27,441 nt of DNA from Bacillota bacterium (lineage in GTDB: Bacteria > Bacillota > Clostridia > Lachnospirales > Lachnospiraceae). Location: positions 1 through 27,441 of the forward strand of contig JAEZUM010000069.1 in the NCBI GenBank assembly GCA_023421075.1, read 5' to 3'. The notes under the pieces were generated by a model. The model was not told where the DNA came from and did no database searches. It saw nothing but the letters and a program-made list of their open reading frames with translations. Within the stretch, counting starts at the first letter, position 1, and each line of letters opens with the position of its first letter. The position numbers were made by a program, and so were the translations under genes. Below, in pieces: positions 1 to 7,121 of the stretch.

Positions 1-107
1 AGCTCCTTGATATTTTTCGATATCTCATACCCGTACGACTCTCCTTCGAGGAGTAAATATAGGATAATGGTATCATTATATCCCCGGATTACATCGCTGC
101 TGATCAA
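1..107 (-). CDS. PadR-family transcriptional regulator, N-terminal part (runs off window)
   Basis: Only about 35 N-terminal residues are present, read on the minus strand from a TTG start. They include DTIILYLLLEGESYGYEI, the first helix and start of the winged helix of PadR-type repressors (a small residue-rich 'LL..GE.YGYEI' signature). A strong AAGGAGGT site sits 6 bases upstream of the TTG, which decides the start. The family binds DNA as a dimer and often represses its own gene and a neighbouring exporter or membrane protein. The promoter just upstream overlaps a perfect inverted repeat, fitting autorepression. The rest of the gene and any partner gene lie outside the window, so the target is unknown. 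Confidence 0.8.
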   Translation of the reverse strand, partial: MISSDVIRGYNDTIILYLLLEGESYGYEISKNIKE

Positions 108-134
108 ATCCGTACCTCCTTGAATAAACATTAC

Positions 135-158
135 GTAAGCGGCACGCGTTCCGCTTAC
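135..158 (-). other. Hairpin in the 5' leader of the padR-type gene
   Basis: GTAAGCGG and CCGCTTAC form a perfect 8-bp stem with an 8-base loop. It lies between the predicted transcription start and the Shine-Dalgarno site of the minus-strand regulator. It could stabilise the mRNA or act as a second, shorter protein-binding palindrome. There is no U-tract at its end, so it is not a terminator. Confidence 0.4.
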
Positions 159-170
159 TTTCTACTCCAT

Positions 171-210
171 CTGTCGTAGTAATCAGAGTATAGCATAATT
201 ACTACGACAG
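171..210 (-). promoter_or_regulatory. Inverted-repeat operator of the PadR-type gene
   Basis: CTGTCGTAGTAAT and its exact reverse complement ATTACTACGACAG (13 bp each) are separated by 14 bases. The -10 box of the minus-strand promoter lies between the arms, and one arm fills most of the -35/-10 spacer. A bound dimer would therefore block RNA polymerase. The assignment to the PadR protein is by position and is inference. Confidence 0.7.
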
Positions 211-215
211 GTAAA
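187..215 (-). promoter_or_regulatory. Sigma-A promoter for the PadR-type gene
   Basis: On the minus strand, TTTACC (-35) and TATACT (-10) are separated by 17 bases. Transcription would start near position 180 and give a leader of about 70 bases containing the hairpin at 135-158. Confidence 0.6.
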
Positions 216-240
216 GTACTTTTTTGAAATTTTTTAAAAG

Positions 241-292
241 TTTTAAAAAAGGCACAACGGTTTCTGAGGTTCAGAATTACCGTCATGCCTTT
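241..292 (-). terminator. Rho-independent terminator of the xylosidase gene
   Basis: Read on the minus strand, a stem of AAAGGCAtgACGGT against ACCGTtgTGCCTTT (two mismatched positions) is topped by a second stem TTCTGA/TCAGAA. It is followed directly by a run of seven T. It lies about 85 bases after the stop codon of the minus-strand GH39 gene. Confidence 0.85.
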
Positions 293-376
293 ATTGATGT
301 CAATAGTAACGTAAAGAAGCGTGTATTTTGCTGTTGTAATTTTCCTATAATCAGGGGGTGTGGAATAATTGGTTAA

Positions 377-1891
377 TTACAGAGCTCCTGTCACACGTTC
401 CGGCTGATAGCCACGGTCAAGCTTGGACTTAATCGGCTGAATCTTAAAATACAGAAGAGCGTTCCGACTGAGGGTAAAGGTTAGGTTCATTTCTTGATGA
501 CCGATAATTCGTTTCTCGGTACGAATCTGAGGACGGTCACAGGAACGCAGAAGCTCCAGCTGTTCTTTGGAAGGATTGGCAGGAGAGCCTATATTTAACC
601 AAGCCTTAAGAGGATTGCAGGTCTCTTCATCCACGAGCTGTGTGATCAAAGCATATTCACCATTGTCTAAGGAAAGATCGAAGCTGAGCTTCAGATCATC
701 GCCTTCGGTTGGATCCTCAACGGGATTCCATACAATACCCTGGAAGGAGCCATCCTTTTCCTTGGTCAGGATGAATTGCTCCTCTCTGGCGATGGCATTG
801 TTGCCTAACTTATTATAGAAGGAAAATGCCCAGTAGGTAGGTTTGCGTATCATACCATTGGCCACGAGACCAAAGCATCCTGAGAAAGGGGTGAAAGCCA
901 CGCCGGCTTCCTCGAAGATATCTCCGAAGGTCCAGTAGGAATAGGAAGCACTGGTATCTCCCATTTCACTAAGCAATCTTGCAATATAAGCTGCATTGAG
1001 ATTGGTATCATGAATTGGATTCAGGGGAGTGTAGGAGGTATTGAATTCTGTGATGTGCATTTCCATACCCTTATATTCGGGGAAGCTGTCTATTATTTGG
1101 CGGCTTACCTTTAACTCCTCCAAAAATACCTGAGGAGTTCGCAGTTTCTGATAATCATAATGTCCATTATGATCGGGCATCTCTGTAGCATAGGCATGTC
1201 TTGTTACAAAATCCAGGGGGAGCTTCTTATTCTGGCAGTGAGTCAGGAATTCTCTCAGCCATCGTTCATCGTCCACCCCGCAGATCGCGGGACCGCCGAC
1301 ACGAAGTCTCGGGTCGGCTTCCTTCACCGCCTTGGCAGACACCTCGTATAGCTTGAAGTACTCCGCCATATCAGCACCCTTCCAGAACCCACCTAGATTG
1401 GGCTCGTTCCATACCTCGAAGGGCCAGGTTAGAACCTCTTCAGAACCATAACGCTCGAACCAGTGAGCGATGGTTGCTTTGATTAGATTTGCCCATTTAT
1501 CATAATCGGAAGGAGGAGTCACATTACCCTTCCAATAGAAGATGGTCTGCTCACCGCTAGCCAGCTTGTAAGGCATGAAGCCGAGTTCGATAAAAGGCTT
1601 GAGACCAAGCGAAATATAATCGTCAAAAACCATATCCAAATAGGTAAAATTATATTCTACCTTTTGTACACCGTTTTCTTCATATACCTGATAGATTGCC
1701 ATATCATCGCAGAATAATCCATGACCGCGGATATGGGAGAAATGAATATCCTTCTGAACCATTTCCAGCTGATCATGATATTCCTTATGTAAGGCCAGAC
1801 CCATCCGACCTGTTCCGATACAGAAGGTTGCATTGTTACAAAAAGGTGCTGCTCCGTCCTTGTTAATACTATAATGTAATTCTTTTTGCAT
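377..1891 (-). CDS. xynB: GH39-family beta-xylosidase
   Basis: This 504-residue glycoside hydrolase most likely removes xylose from the non-reducing ends of xylo-oligosaccharides with retention of configuration. It has the clan A (beta/alpha)8 barrel pattern. The acid/base Glu is in EVWNEPN (E163) and the nucleophile Glu in MHITEFN (E282), a spacing typical of GH39 enzymes. Length also matches the family. There is no signal peptide, so the enzyme should act in the cytoplasm on imported oligosaccharides. The ATG start has an AAAGGGG site about 9 bases upstream. It is a single-gene unit with its own terminator and no xylan transporter beside it. Specificity is inferred: other GH39 members are alpha-iduronidases, but the short bacterial form points to xylosidase. 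Confidence 0.9.
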   Translation of the reverse strand: MQKELHYSINKDGAAPFCNNATFCIGTGRMGLALHKEYHDQLEMVQKDIHFSHIRGHGLFCDDMAIYQVYEENGVQKVEYNFTYLDMVFDDYISLGLKPFIELGFMPYKLASGEQTIFYWKGNVTPPSDYDKWANLIKATIAHWFERYGSEEVLTWPFEVWNEPNLGGFWKGADMAEYFKLYEVSAKAVKEADPRLRVGGPAICGVDDERWLREFLTHCQNKKLPLDFVTRHAYATEMPDHNGHYDYQKLRTPQVFLEELKVSRQIIDSFPEYKGMEMHITEFNTSYTPLNPIHDTNLNAAYIARLLSEMGDTSASYSYWTFGDIFEEAGVAFTPFSGCFGLVANGMIRKPTYWAFSFYNKLGNNAIAREEQFILTKEKDGSFQGIVWNPVEDPTEGDDLKLSFDLSLDNGEYALITQLVDEETCNPLKAWLNIGSPANPSKEQLELLRSCDRPQIRTEKRIIGHQEMNLTFTLSRNALLYFKIQPIKSKLDRGYQPERVTGAL

Positions 1892-2023
1892 GTTGTTACC
1901 CCTTTCTTATTTCTAAAATTGTGAATCAATAAGCATAATTCACGCTTCATAGATTGTGCCTGAATCTTCCTCAAGATAAATTTACTTAAGGAAAGAATTT
2001 TTACCGTTGTATATAATTCAATG

Positions 2024-2039
2024 ACTATACATATATAGT
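2024..2039. promoter_or_regulatory. Possible operator between the divergent xylosidase and PH-like genes
   Basis: ACTATA-CATA-TATAGT is a perfect 6-bp palindrome in the divergent intergenic region (about 278 bases, AT-rich). It lies about 130 bases upstream of the xylosidase start and could bind a sugar-responsive regulator. Palindromes of this AT-only type arise by chance, so this is weak. A minus-strand promoter for the xylosidase is not clear; TTGTAT-17-TAGTAT (about 2039-2067) is one candidate. Confidence 0.25.
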
Positions 2040-2101
2040 GAATATACTAATGCATTTTTAGAAAAAATACAAGGATTTCATATAGATAGCAATATTATGT
2101 A

Positions 2102-2130
2102 TTGCAAAAGGAAATAGAAACGGCTACAAT
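2102..2130 (+). promoter_or_regulatory. Sigma-A promoter for the PH-like membrane protein
   Basis: TTGCAA and TACAAT are separated by exactly 17 bases. The predicted transcription start near 2137 lies downstream of the GTG codon at 2131. That codon therefore cannot begin the protein, which supports the start at 2170. Confidence 0.6.
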
Positions 2131-2169
2131 GTGGTTAATTTTAGAATGAGCGGTCAGGGGGAGCACTCA

Positions 2170-2691
2170 GTGGGAGATATTGTTATAGAAGAAATTAATT
2201 ATAAGGCGTTTGTTATGGTAACGGGTAGTATGCTGTTATTGATTGCATCGGTAGCGATGACGGTATTTGGTATTCAAAGGGATCGGTCGACGTATTGGAT
2301 TCCCGGAATAATGGCATCCTTTGTCTTTCTGATCATCTTTTCGGCAACAGCAATGAATGCAATGAAGGTAAGAAAGCTGCTTACGATAACGCATGAAGGG
2401 ATCATAGACAGTTCCTCACTTGGAGGTCTTGGCTTTATCTCATTTGATGATATTAAGGAATTTTTGATTGTTAATGTATATAATAAGAGAGCAATCGCAG
2501 TCATACCGAAGGATGTGGAGAGTCTGATTACACAGTTCACACTGGTCAAGAGAAGATTGATTAAGAGAAATCTGAATCTTAATCTGCCACCGATCCTTAT
2601 TATGGTAGATCTGGCGAAGGATATTGAGCCGGAGGATATTTTATCCTTACTGAATAAGAGACTTTCTGATTACAGCAGCTTGTTTGAATAG
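2170..2691 (+). CDS. STM3941-family PH-like membrane protein (function unknown)
   Basis: A 173-residue protein with two membrane segments near the N terminus (about residues 13-33 and 42-62) is followed by a soluble domain. The domain has the pattern LLTITHEGIIDSSSLGGLGFISFDDI, as in the STM3941/PH-like group of small membrane proteins, where a PH-type beta barrel packs on the cytoplasmic face. No enzyme motif is visible and the role is unknown. The GTG start is chosen because AGGGGGAG lies about 7 bases upstream. An in-frame GTG at 2131 has no good ribosome site and precedes the predicted transcript start. It is monocistronic, with its own promoter and terminator. Confidence 0.75.
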   Translation: MGDIVIEEINYKAFVMVTGSMLLLIASVAMTVFGIQRDRSTYWIPGIMASFVFLIIFSATAMNAMKVRKLLTITHEGIIDSSSLGGLGFISFDDIKEFLIVNVYNKRAIAVIPKDVESLITQFTLVKRRLIKRNLNLNLPPILIMVDLAKDIEPEDILSLLNKRLSDYSSLFE

Positions 2692-2708
2692 ACCAGGCTG
2701 CTGTTTTT
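2672..2708 (+). terminator. Terminator overlapping the end of the PH-like gene
   Basis: ACAGCAGC pairs perfectly with GCTGCTGT across a 17-base loop and is followed by a five-T run. The left arm lies within the last codons of the gene. Confidence 0.6.
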
Positions 2709-2753
2709 GTGAAATTGTACAGTAAACAAATGGATTATTGTCAAAAAAATAAG

Positions 2754-2782
2754 TTGAAATATAGACAAACCTATGGTATCAT
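2754..2782 (+). promoter_or_regulatory. Promoter of the rpsF-ssb-rpsR operon
   Basis: TTGAAA and TATCAT are 17 bases apart. The transcript would have a leader of about 110 bases before rpsF. A second possible -10, TATACT, lies further downstream near 2801. S6:S18 complexes autoregulate many rpsF leaders, but I could not fold a clear copy of that RNA motif here. Confidence 0.5.
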
Positions 2783-2899
2783 AGTTAATTGTGATATGTT
2801 ATACTATAATTTCCTTGCTCTTTAAATGTTAAATTGATTCTTCGTCAGTCAAGTTACATTAGAAAAGGGCCAGAGACCAGAAGGAGGTGCTAAACAACT

Positions 2900-3187
2900 A
2901 TGAATCAATATGAATTAGCCTTAGTTGTAAACGCAAAAATCGAGGATGAAGCCAGATTAGCTACATTAGAAGCTGCGAAAGAGCTTATCACCAGATTTGG
3001 TGGTAACGTTACTAATGTTGATGACTGGGGAAAGAAGAGATTAGCTTACGAAATTCAGAAAATGAAAGAAGGCTACTACTATTTCATCCAATTCGAATCT
3101 GATTCAACCGTTCCAGGCGAAATCGAGCAAAGAATTCGTATTATGGAGAACGTAATCAGATATTTGTGCATCAGAAAAGATGCTTAA
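2900..3187 (+). CDS. rpsF: 30S ribosomal protein bS6
   Basis: The 95-residue protein begins MNQYELALVVNAKI and carries the conserved DWGKKRLAYEIQKMKEGYYYF core of bS6. It binds the central domain of 16S rRNA as a heterodimer with bS18, whose gene lies downstream. The length matches the family. An AGAAGGAGGTG site precedes the ATG. It is the first gene of the classic rpsF-ssb-rpsR operon; the 73-base gap to ssb carries no terminator. Confidence 0.98.
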   Translation: MNQYELALVVNAKIEDEARLATLEAAKELITRFGGNVTNVDDWGKKRLAYEIQKMKEGYYYFIQFESDSTVPGEIEQRIRIMENVIRYLCIRKDA

Positions 3188-3260
3188 TGACGAATTAATA
3201 TAATTCGACCAGCAGATATACTACCCTAAGGCGTATAAACGAAAGGGAGGTATTTAACTT

Positions 3261-3713
3261 ATGAATAAAGCAATATTAATGGGCCGTTTAACAAGAGATC
3301 CTGAGGTGAGATATTCCCAGGGGGAGAATTCAACCGCAATCGCAAGATTTACTTTAGCAGTAGATCGCCGCTTCAAAAGACCGGGTGAGAACTCCGAGGC
3401 AGACTTTATTGGCTGTGTAGCCTTTGGCAAGCAGGCAGAGTTTGTTGAGAAGTATTTCAAACAGGGTATGAAGATGGTGCTTGCCGGAAGAATTCAAACG
3501 GGCAGCTATACCAATAAGGACGGTCAGAAGGTTTACACGACCGACGTGGTAGCAGAAGATATTGAATTTGCAGAGAGCAAAGGCAACGGCGGTGGGTCTG
3601 ACTTCCATCAGGGAGGTTCCCAAAGAGACTTTAGACCGGAGCCCAGCTCAGCAATGGGGGATGGATTTATGAACATCCCGGACGGTATTGACGAAGAATT
3701 ACCATTTAACTAA
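3261..3713 (+). CDS. ssb: Single-stranded DNA-binding protein
   Basis: This 150-residue SSB has an OB-fold domain over about residues 1-105 (MNKAILMGRLTRDPEVRY, FIGCVAFGKQAEFVEKYFKQGM, GRIQTGSYTNKDGQKVYTT). A Gly/Ser/Gln-rich flexible linker follows. The acidic C-terminal tail EELPFN replaces the usual DDDIPF and is where replication and repair partners dock. It forms tetramers that protect ssDNA at the replication fork. An AAAGGGAGG site lies upstream of the ATG. Its place between rpsF and rpsR is the standard firmicute arrangement and marks it as the main replicative SSB. The terminal extra Asn after PF is a mild variation. Confidence 0.97.
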   Translation: MNKAILMGRLTRDPEVRYSQGENSTAIARFTLAVDRRFKRPGENSEADFIGCVAFGKQAEFVEKYFKQGMKMVLAGRIQTGSYTNKDGQKVYTTDVVAEDIEFAESKGNGGGSDFHQGGSQRDFRPEPSSAMGDGFMNIPDGIDEELPFN

Positions 3714-3792
3714 AATTTAGAGAATGATCATAGATAGACGGAGTCGTTCACTCATCCGCCTAGCATGAAAAATCGGATAAGGAGGTCATGAC

Positions 3793-4065
3793 ATGGCATT
3801 CAAGAGAAACGAAGACAGAGGCGATTCTCCAATGAAGAGAAAATCCTTTGGACGCAGAAGAAAGAAAGTATGCGTATTCTGTGCTGACAAGAACCACACA
3901 GGAATCGATTACAAAGATACCAATAAGTTAAAGAGATATGTATCTGAGAGAGGTAAAATCCTTCCCAGAAGAATCACTGGCAACTGTGCAAAGCATCAGA
4001 GAGCTTTAACCGTATCGGTTAAGAGAGCAAGACACATTGCTTTAATGCCTTACACAGTAGATTAA
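3793..4065 (+). CDS. rpsR: 30S ribosomal protein bS18, zinc-binding (C+) form
   Basis: The 90-residue bS18 has the signature IDYKDTNKLKRYVSERGKILPRRITG followed by the C-terminal basic helix. It keeps CVFC and NCAKH, the four ligands of the zinc-binding C+ version of bS18. Zn-free paralogues, made under zinc starvation in some bacteria, lack these Cys. It pairs with bS6 in the 30S platform. An AAGGAGGTCATGAC site precedes the ATG. It is the last gene of the operon, with a strong terminator just after the stop. Confidence 0.98.
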   Translation: MAFKRNEDRGDSPMKRKSFGRRRKKVCVFCADKNHTGIDYKDTNKLKRYVSERGKILPRRITGNCAKHQRALTVSVKRARHIALMPYTVD

Positions 4066-4072
4066 TTAATTT

Positions 4073-4105
4073 GAGCGATAAGCGAAAGCATATCGCTCTT
4101 TTTTT
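4073..4105 (+). terminator. Terminator of the rpsF operon
   Basis: GAGCGAT pairs with ATCGCTC, with an inner AGC-GAAA-GC stem-loop, followed by a run of seven T. Confidence 0.92.
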
Positions 4106-4271
4106 GTGCTTAAATACATTGTCGGAATTTTACTATGTTATATTTTCACTTATTTGCGAACAGTTTGACCTTTGATGCTTAAAACGGCACATCGCTTGAT
4201 GTTTTCTCTATTTTCATATAACCTTAATTCAGACACAGATAGGGTGGTGAATAAATATGGGAGGTTATAGA

Positions 4272-5267
4272 ATGCGCTGGACAAAGAATATGTGTCCTCT
4301 GGATATGTCGAAGTTTCATGACATTCTGATCGAAGATGAGGATGGGAACCTTCAACCCAAGGATGAGCCTTACTTTAAGGCGAAACAAATTGCACCGGGT
4401 ACCTGGCAGGTGCTCAGTGACGGTGATTATACCTATGTGATTGAAGGAGACGATGAACTCATTGCAATAGACAGTGGTATGGGAGCAGGGAATATACGAG
4501 AGTTTTGCCAGACCTTGTCTGACAAACCGTTGTATCGCCTCCTCAATACACACAATCACTTTGACCATACGGCCAACAACTTCTTATTTGATGTTGTCTA
4601 TATGTCAGAGAAGAGCTATGAGGGCAGATGTCAGGCCTTCGGAGGCTTCGAAGGCATGGATATCCCGGATGATTATCCCGTTGTTTTCCTAAAGGATGGC
4701 GATACGATCAATCTTGGCGGACGGGAGCTGGAGGTGTTCAATATTGAGGAACACTGCAGCGGCTCTCTTCAATTCTTAGATCGAAAAGCACGAATTCTGT
4801 TCTGTGGGGATGAGCTGAACGGTAACTTCTTTGACAGCAGAATATCGGTAGAGCATTCCTTTCGCAATGTCAAGCGTTGGATGTCCTTTCGAGATTCCTA
4901 CGATCTTCTCTGCGCCGGTAACGGAATTCATGAAGCAAGGTATGTAGACCGGTATTATGAGACCCTAAAGTACATACTCGAAGGCCATGAGAACGAGGGA
5001 GATGAATTCTATGTCCCCTATGAGGATCCCAGAGCATCCGTCAGCAGTAAGGACGGTAAGCCGGTCTTTGCTCGCCGAAGCCCGAATATGGATTTTGTGG
5101 CTGAGTTTATGAAAGCCACAGGGTTTGAGAAGCACCTGGAGCTAACCGAGGGTAGAGGTTGCTTCTGCTTTATGAGAAAGCTGGGTCCGGACGGGATCTT
5201 TGATCGACAGCTTGAGAGGAACGGATGCAGAGTCTGCTACTACCTTAATCGGATTTGGGACAGATAG
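4272..5267 (+). CDS. Metallo-beta-lactamase-fold hydrolase, substrate unknown
   Basis: A 331-residue MBL-superfamily protein carries the metal set: HNHFDH (residues 94-99), a third His in EEHCSGS (H161), Asp in LFCGDEL (D180) and a distal His in GNGIHEA (H220). This is a complete binuclear site, so it should be an active hydrolase. The C-terminal 100 residues are family-specific. It has no signal peptide and is cytoplasmic. The start is set by GGGAGG 7 bases upstream; an in-frame ATG 15 bases earlier (4257), behind GGGTGG, is the alternative. The DUF1593 gene follows after 73 bases without a terminator, so the two are probably co-transcribed. Substrate cannot be assigned. Confidence 0.85.
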   Translation: MRWTKNMCPLDMSKFHDILIEDEDGNLQPKDEPYFKAKQIAPGTWQVLSDGDYTYVIEGDDELIAIDSGMGAGNIREFCQTLSDKPLYRLLNTHNHFDHTANNFLFDVVYMSEKSYEGRCQAFGGFEGMDIPDDYPVVFLKDGDTINLGGRELEVFNIEEHCSGSLQFLDRKARILFCGDELNGNFFDSRISVEHSFRNVKRWMSFRDSYDLLCAGNGIHEARYVDRYYETLKYILEGHENEGDEFYVPYEDPRASVSSKDGKPVFARRSPNMDFVAEFMKATGFEKHLELTEGRGCFCFMRKLGPDGIFDRQLERNGCRVCYYLNRIWDR

Positions 5268-5340
5268 AGAGGATCATTGGCAAGAGAGAAGCTAAATCCG
5301 TAACTAACCATGAATATTAAAGCATACAAGGAGTGTTGAT

Positions 5341-6834
5341 ATGACAAATAAATTAAAACCGAGAACAATTATTACGACCGATTTAGAGTGCGATGACATG
5401 AACTCATTGATCCATCTTTGTCTTCATCTGAATGAATTAGACATTGAAGGTATAGTATATACTTCATCACAATTCCATTTTAACGGGGATGGGGTACACA
5501 CCCTTGGTGAAGTAACCCCCAATTACCGGTGCTGCGGGGAGGCTGCATATATGACGCATATAGGGTATCCTCATCCGGATCCCGAGGCAAAGAATCTGAA
5601 GAGCTATCGACCCTTTGAGGAAGGTTGGATTGAATCTCTTTGGAGGAATGAATATGCAAAGGCCTATCCCAATCTAAAGAAACATCATCCGGATTTTCCT
5701 TCACCGGAACGTTTGCTAAGCATTACGAAGTATGGAAATATTGCCTTTGAAGGTGATGTAAGGGAGGATACAGAGGGGTCTAATCTCATCAAGGAAGCCA
5801 TTCTGGATGGTGATGAACGAATCCTGTATCTGCAGTCCTGGGGCGGAGTGAATACCATTGTTCGTGCACTTATATCAATCGCGGAGGAGTACAAAGGTAC
5901 AGAGCGGTGGGAGGAAATCTATCAATTAGTATGCAAAAAGGTTCGAATTTTAGGTGTGTTTGATGGTGTAGGACAGGATAATACCTTTGAAGATTACGCC
6001 AAGGTTTTATTTCCGGACCTCATATTACTAAATACAGATTTTATGTATGGGGGCTTTATGTCTGCTGCTCGTGAGCAGGAGGATTGCATAGAGACCTTTC
6101 GCAGTGAATGGCTGAAGAAAAATATTAAATACGGTCACGGCGAGCTGATGTCAAAGTATGGTCTCTTTGGGGATGGAACCTATTATGAAGGGGAGCCGGA
6201 GCCTTTTCAATATGGTAAACAGCTTTCCCTAAATTGGGGCTTTGATATGATACCGAATATGACCTTCGATCCGTACGATTATCTTGGAGAGGGAGACAGT
6301 GGGACTTATATTCTGTTGTTTGATGTAGGGCTACGAGGGCTGGAGAACGGTAATTACGGTACTCTGCTGGGAAGAGTATATGAGAATGGCAATAAGCCGC
6401 AGAAGGGGTACAATTTCTTCACCGGAAGCGAAGGTAATCCGAACCGCTTCGTTCGTGCTTATCAGGAGGAATGGTCTGCTCGTGCCGAGTGGTGTATTAA
6501 GCCATATGAAGAGTGCAATCATCCGCCTGTTGTCAGCGTAGTCAATGGGGATATCACAGCGACGGCCGGGGAAGTAGTAATACTCGAAGCAAGTGCCACG
6601 GATCCGGATGGAGATAGTCTGAGAGCATGCTGGTTTGTATATCAGGAAGGAAGTAATTATTCCGGAAATGCGAAGGATTTACGAGTATGGGAGCCGATGC
6701 GTTATTGCACTCGTTTTACAGTTCCGAGTGATGCGAAACCGGGCGATTATTTTAATCTGATCCTTGAGGTTCAAGATGATGCAGAAAAACCGATTACCCG
6801 TTATGGACAGGTAATTGTTAAGGTGAAGGAATAA
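5341..6834 (+). CDS. DUF1593 nucleoside-hydrolase-like protein with C-terminal Ig-like domain
   Basis: The 497-residue protein opens with RTIITTDLECDDMNSLIHL, matching the DxDxxxDD-type calcium-site loop of inosine-uridine nucleoside hydrolases as found in DUF1593 proteins. The hydrolase-like domain covers about residues 1-390. From H394 (HPPVVSVVNG, then ATDPDGDSLRACWFVY) an Ig/cadherin-like beta sandwich completes the usual DUF1593 architecture. Many family members are secreted and linked to plant cell-wall breakdown, but this one has no signal peptide. An AAGGAGTG site is 7 bases from the ATG. Likely an N- or O-glycoside hydrolase acting with the upstream MBL protein; the substrate is unknown. 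Confidence 0.85.
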   Translation: MTNKLKPRTIITTDLECDDMNSLIHLCLHLNELDIEGIVYTSSQFHFNGDGVHTLGEVTPNYRCCGEAAYMTHIGYPHPDPEAKNLKSYRPFEEGWIESLWRNEYAKAYPNLKKHHPDFPSPERLLSITKYGNIAFEGDVREDTEGSNLIKEAILDGDERILYLQSWGGVNTIVRALISIAEEYKGTERWEEIYQLVCKKVRILGVFDGVGQDNTFEDYAKVLFPDLILLNTDFMYGGFMSAAREQEDCIETFRSEWLKKNIKYGHGELMSKYGLFGDGTYYEGEPEPFQYGKQLSLNWGFDMIPNMTFDPYDYLGEGDSGTYILLFDVGLRGLENGNYGTLLGRVYENGNKPQKGYNFFTGSEGNPNRFVRAYQEEWSARAEWCIKPYEECNHPPVVSVVNGDITATAGEVVILEASATDPDGDSLRACWFVYQEGSNYSGNAKDLRVWEPMRYCTRFTVPSDAKPGDYFNLILEVQDDAEKPITRYGQVIVKVKE

Positions 6835-6904
6835 GATAGCAAATCAGATAGCAAATAAGATAGAGTAAAAGAAATGGTTGCAGTACAATAGGAGCTACAC
6901 ACAA

Positions 6905-6961
6905 ATCAAAATACAGCTAAAAGCTTGGAGGATGCCCAATGCTTTGAGCTGTATTTTTGAT
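6905..6961. terminator. Terminator after the DUF1593 gene
   Basis: A long stem pairs ATCAAAATACAGCT with AGCTGTATTTTTGAT (one bulged base) around an inner AAAGC-TTGG / CCAA-TGCTTT stem. T-rich sequence follows on the plus strand, and both arms are suited to bidirectional use. It separates the MBL/DUF1593 unit from the MATE operon. Confidence 0.8.
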
Positions 6962-7023
6962 TCCTATTTTTCGACAGACAAGAAAACCATATTCATAATG
7001 GACTGGAAGGACAGGTAATATAA

Positions 7024-7041
7024 TAGTTAGAAATAAAACTA
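7024..7041. promoter_or_regulatory. Upstream MarR-type operator O1
   Basis: TAGTTAGAAATAAAACTA is an imperfect palindrome ending two bases before the -35 box. It differs from the second copy by one base. It is probably bound by the MarR protein encoded at the end of the operon (inference). Confidence 0.75.
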
Positions 7042-7042
7042 A

Positions 7043-7071
7043 TTGACATTGGAAAACATCACTGCTATACT
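7043..7071 (+). promoter_or_regulatory. Promoter of the MATE-marR operon
   Basis: TTGACA (perfect -35) and TATACT are separated by 17 bases. Such a strong promoter bracketed by two operators fits tight repression with induction by a ligand. Confidence 0.85.
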
Positions 7072-7073
7072 AA

Positions 7074-7091
7074 TAGTTAGAAATATAACTA
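7074..7091. promoter_or_regulatory. Downstream MarR-type operator O2
   Basis: TAGTTAGAAATATAACTA is a perfect TAGTTA/TAACTA palindrome with a 6-base centre. It covers the predicted transcription start, exactly 50 bp from the first copy (about five helical turns). Confidence 0.8.
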
Positions 7092-7121
7092 AATGCTTGA
7101 TAACAGAAATGAGGAAACAAA

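Noticed and set aside
1160..1351. Plus-strand open frames inside the minus-strand GH39 gene
   Set aside because: They are antisense shadows with no ribosome sites or recognisable domains.
1657..1974. A minus-strand frame overlapping the start of the GH39 gene
   Set aside because: It is out of frame with the clear GH39 coding sequence and lacks its own ribosome site or homology pattern.
2783..2899. S6:S18 autoregulatory RNA in the rpsF leader
   Set aside because: The position is right, but I could not fold the conserved stem with its characteristic bulge, so I do not list it.
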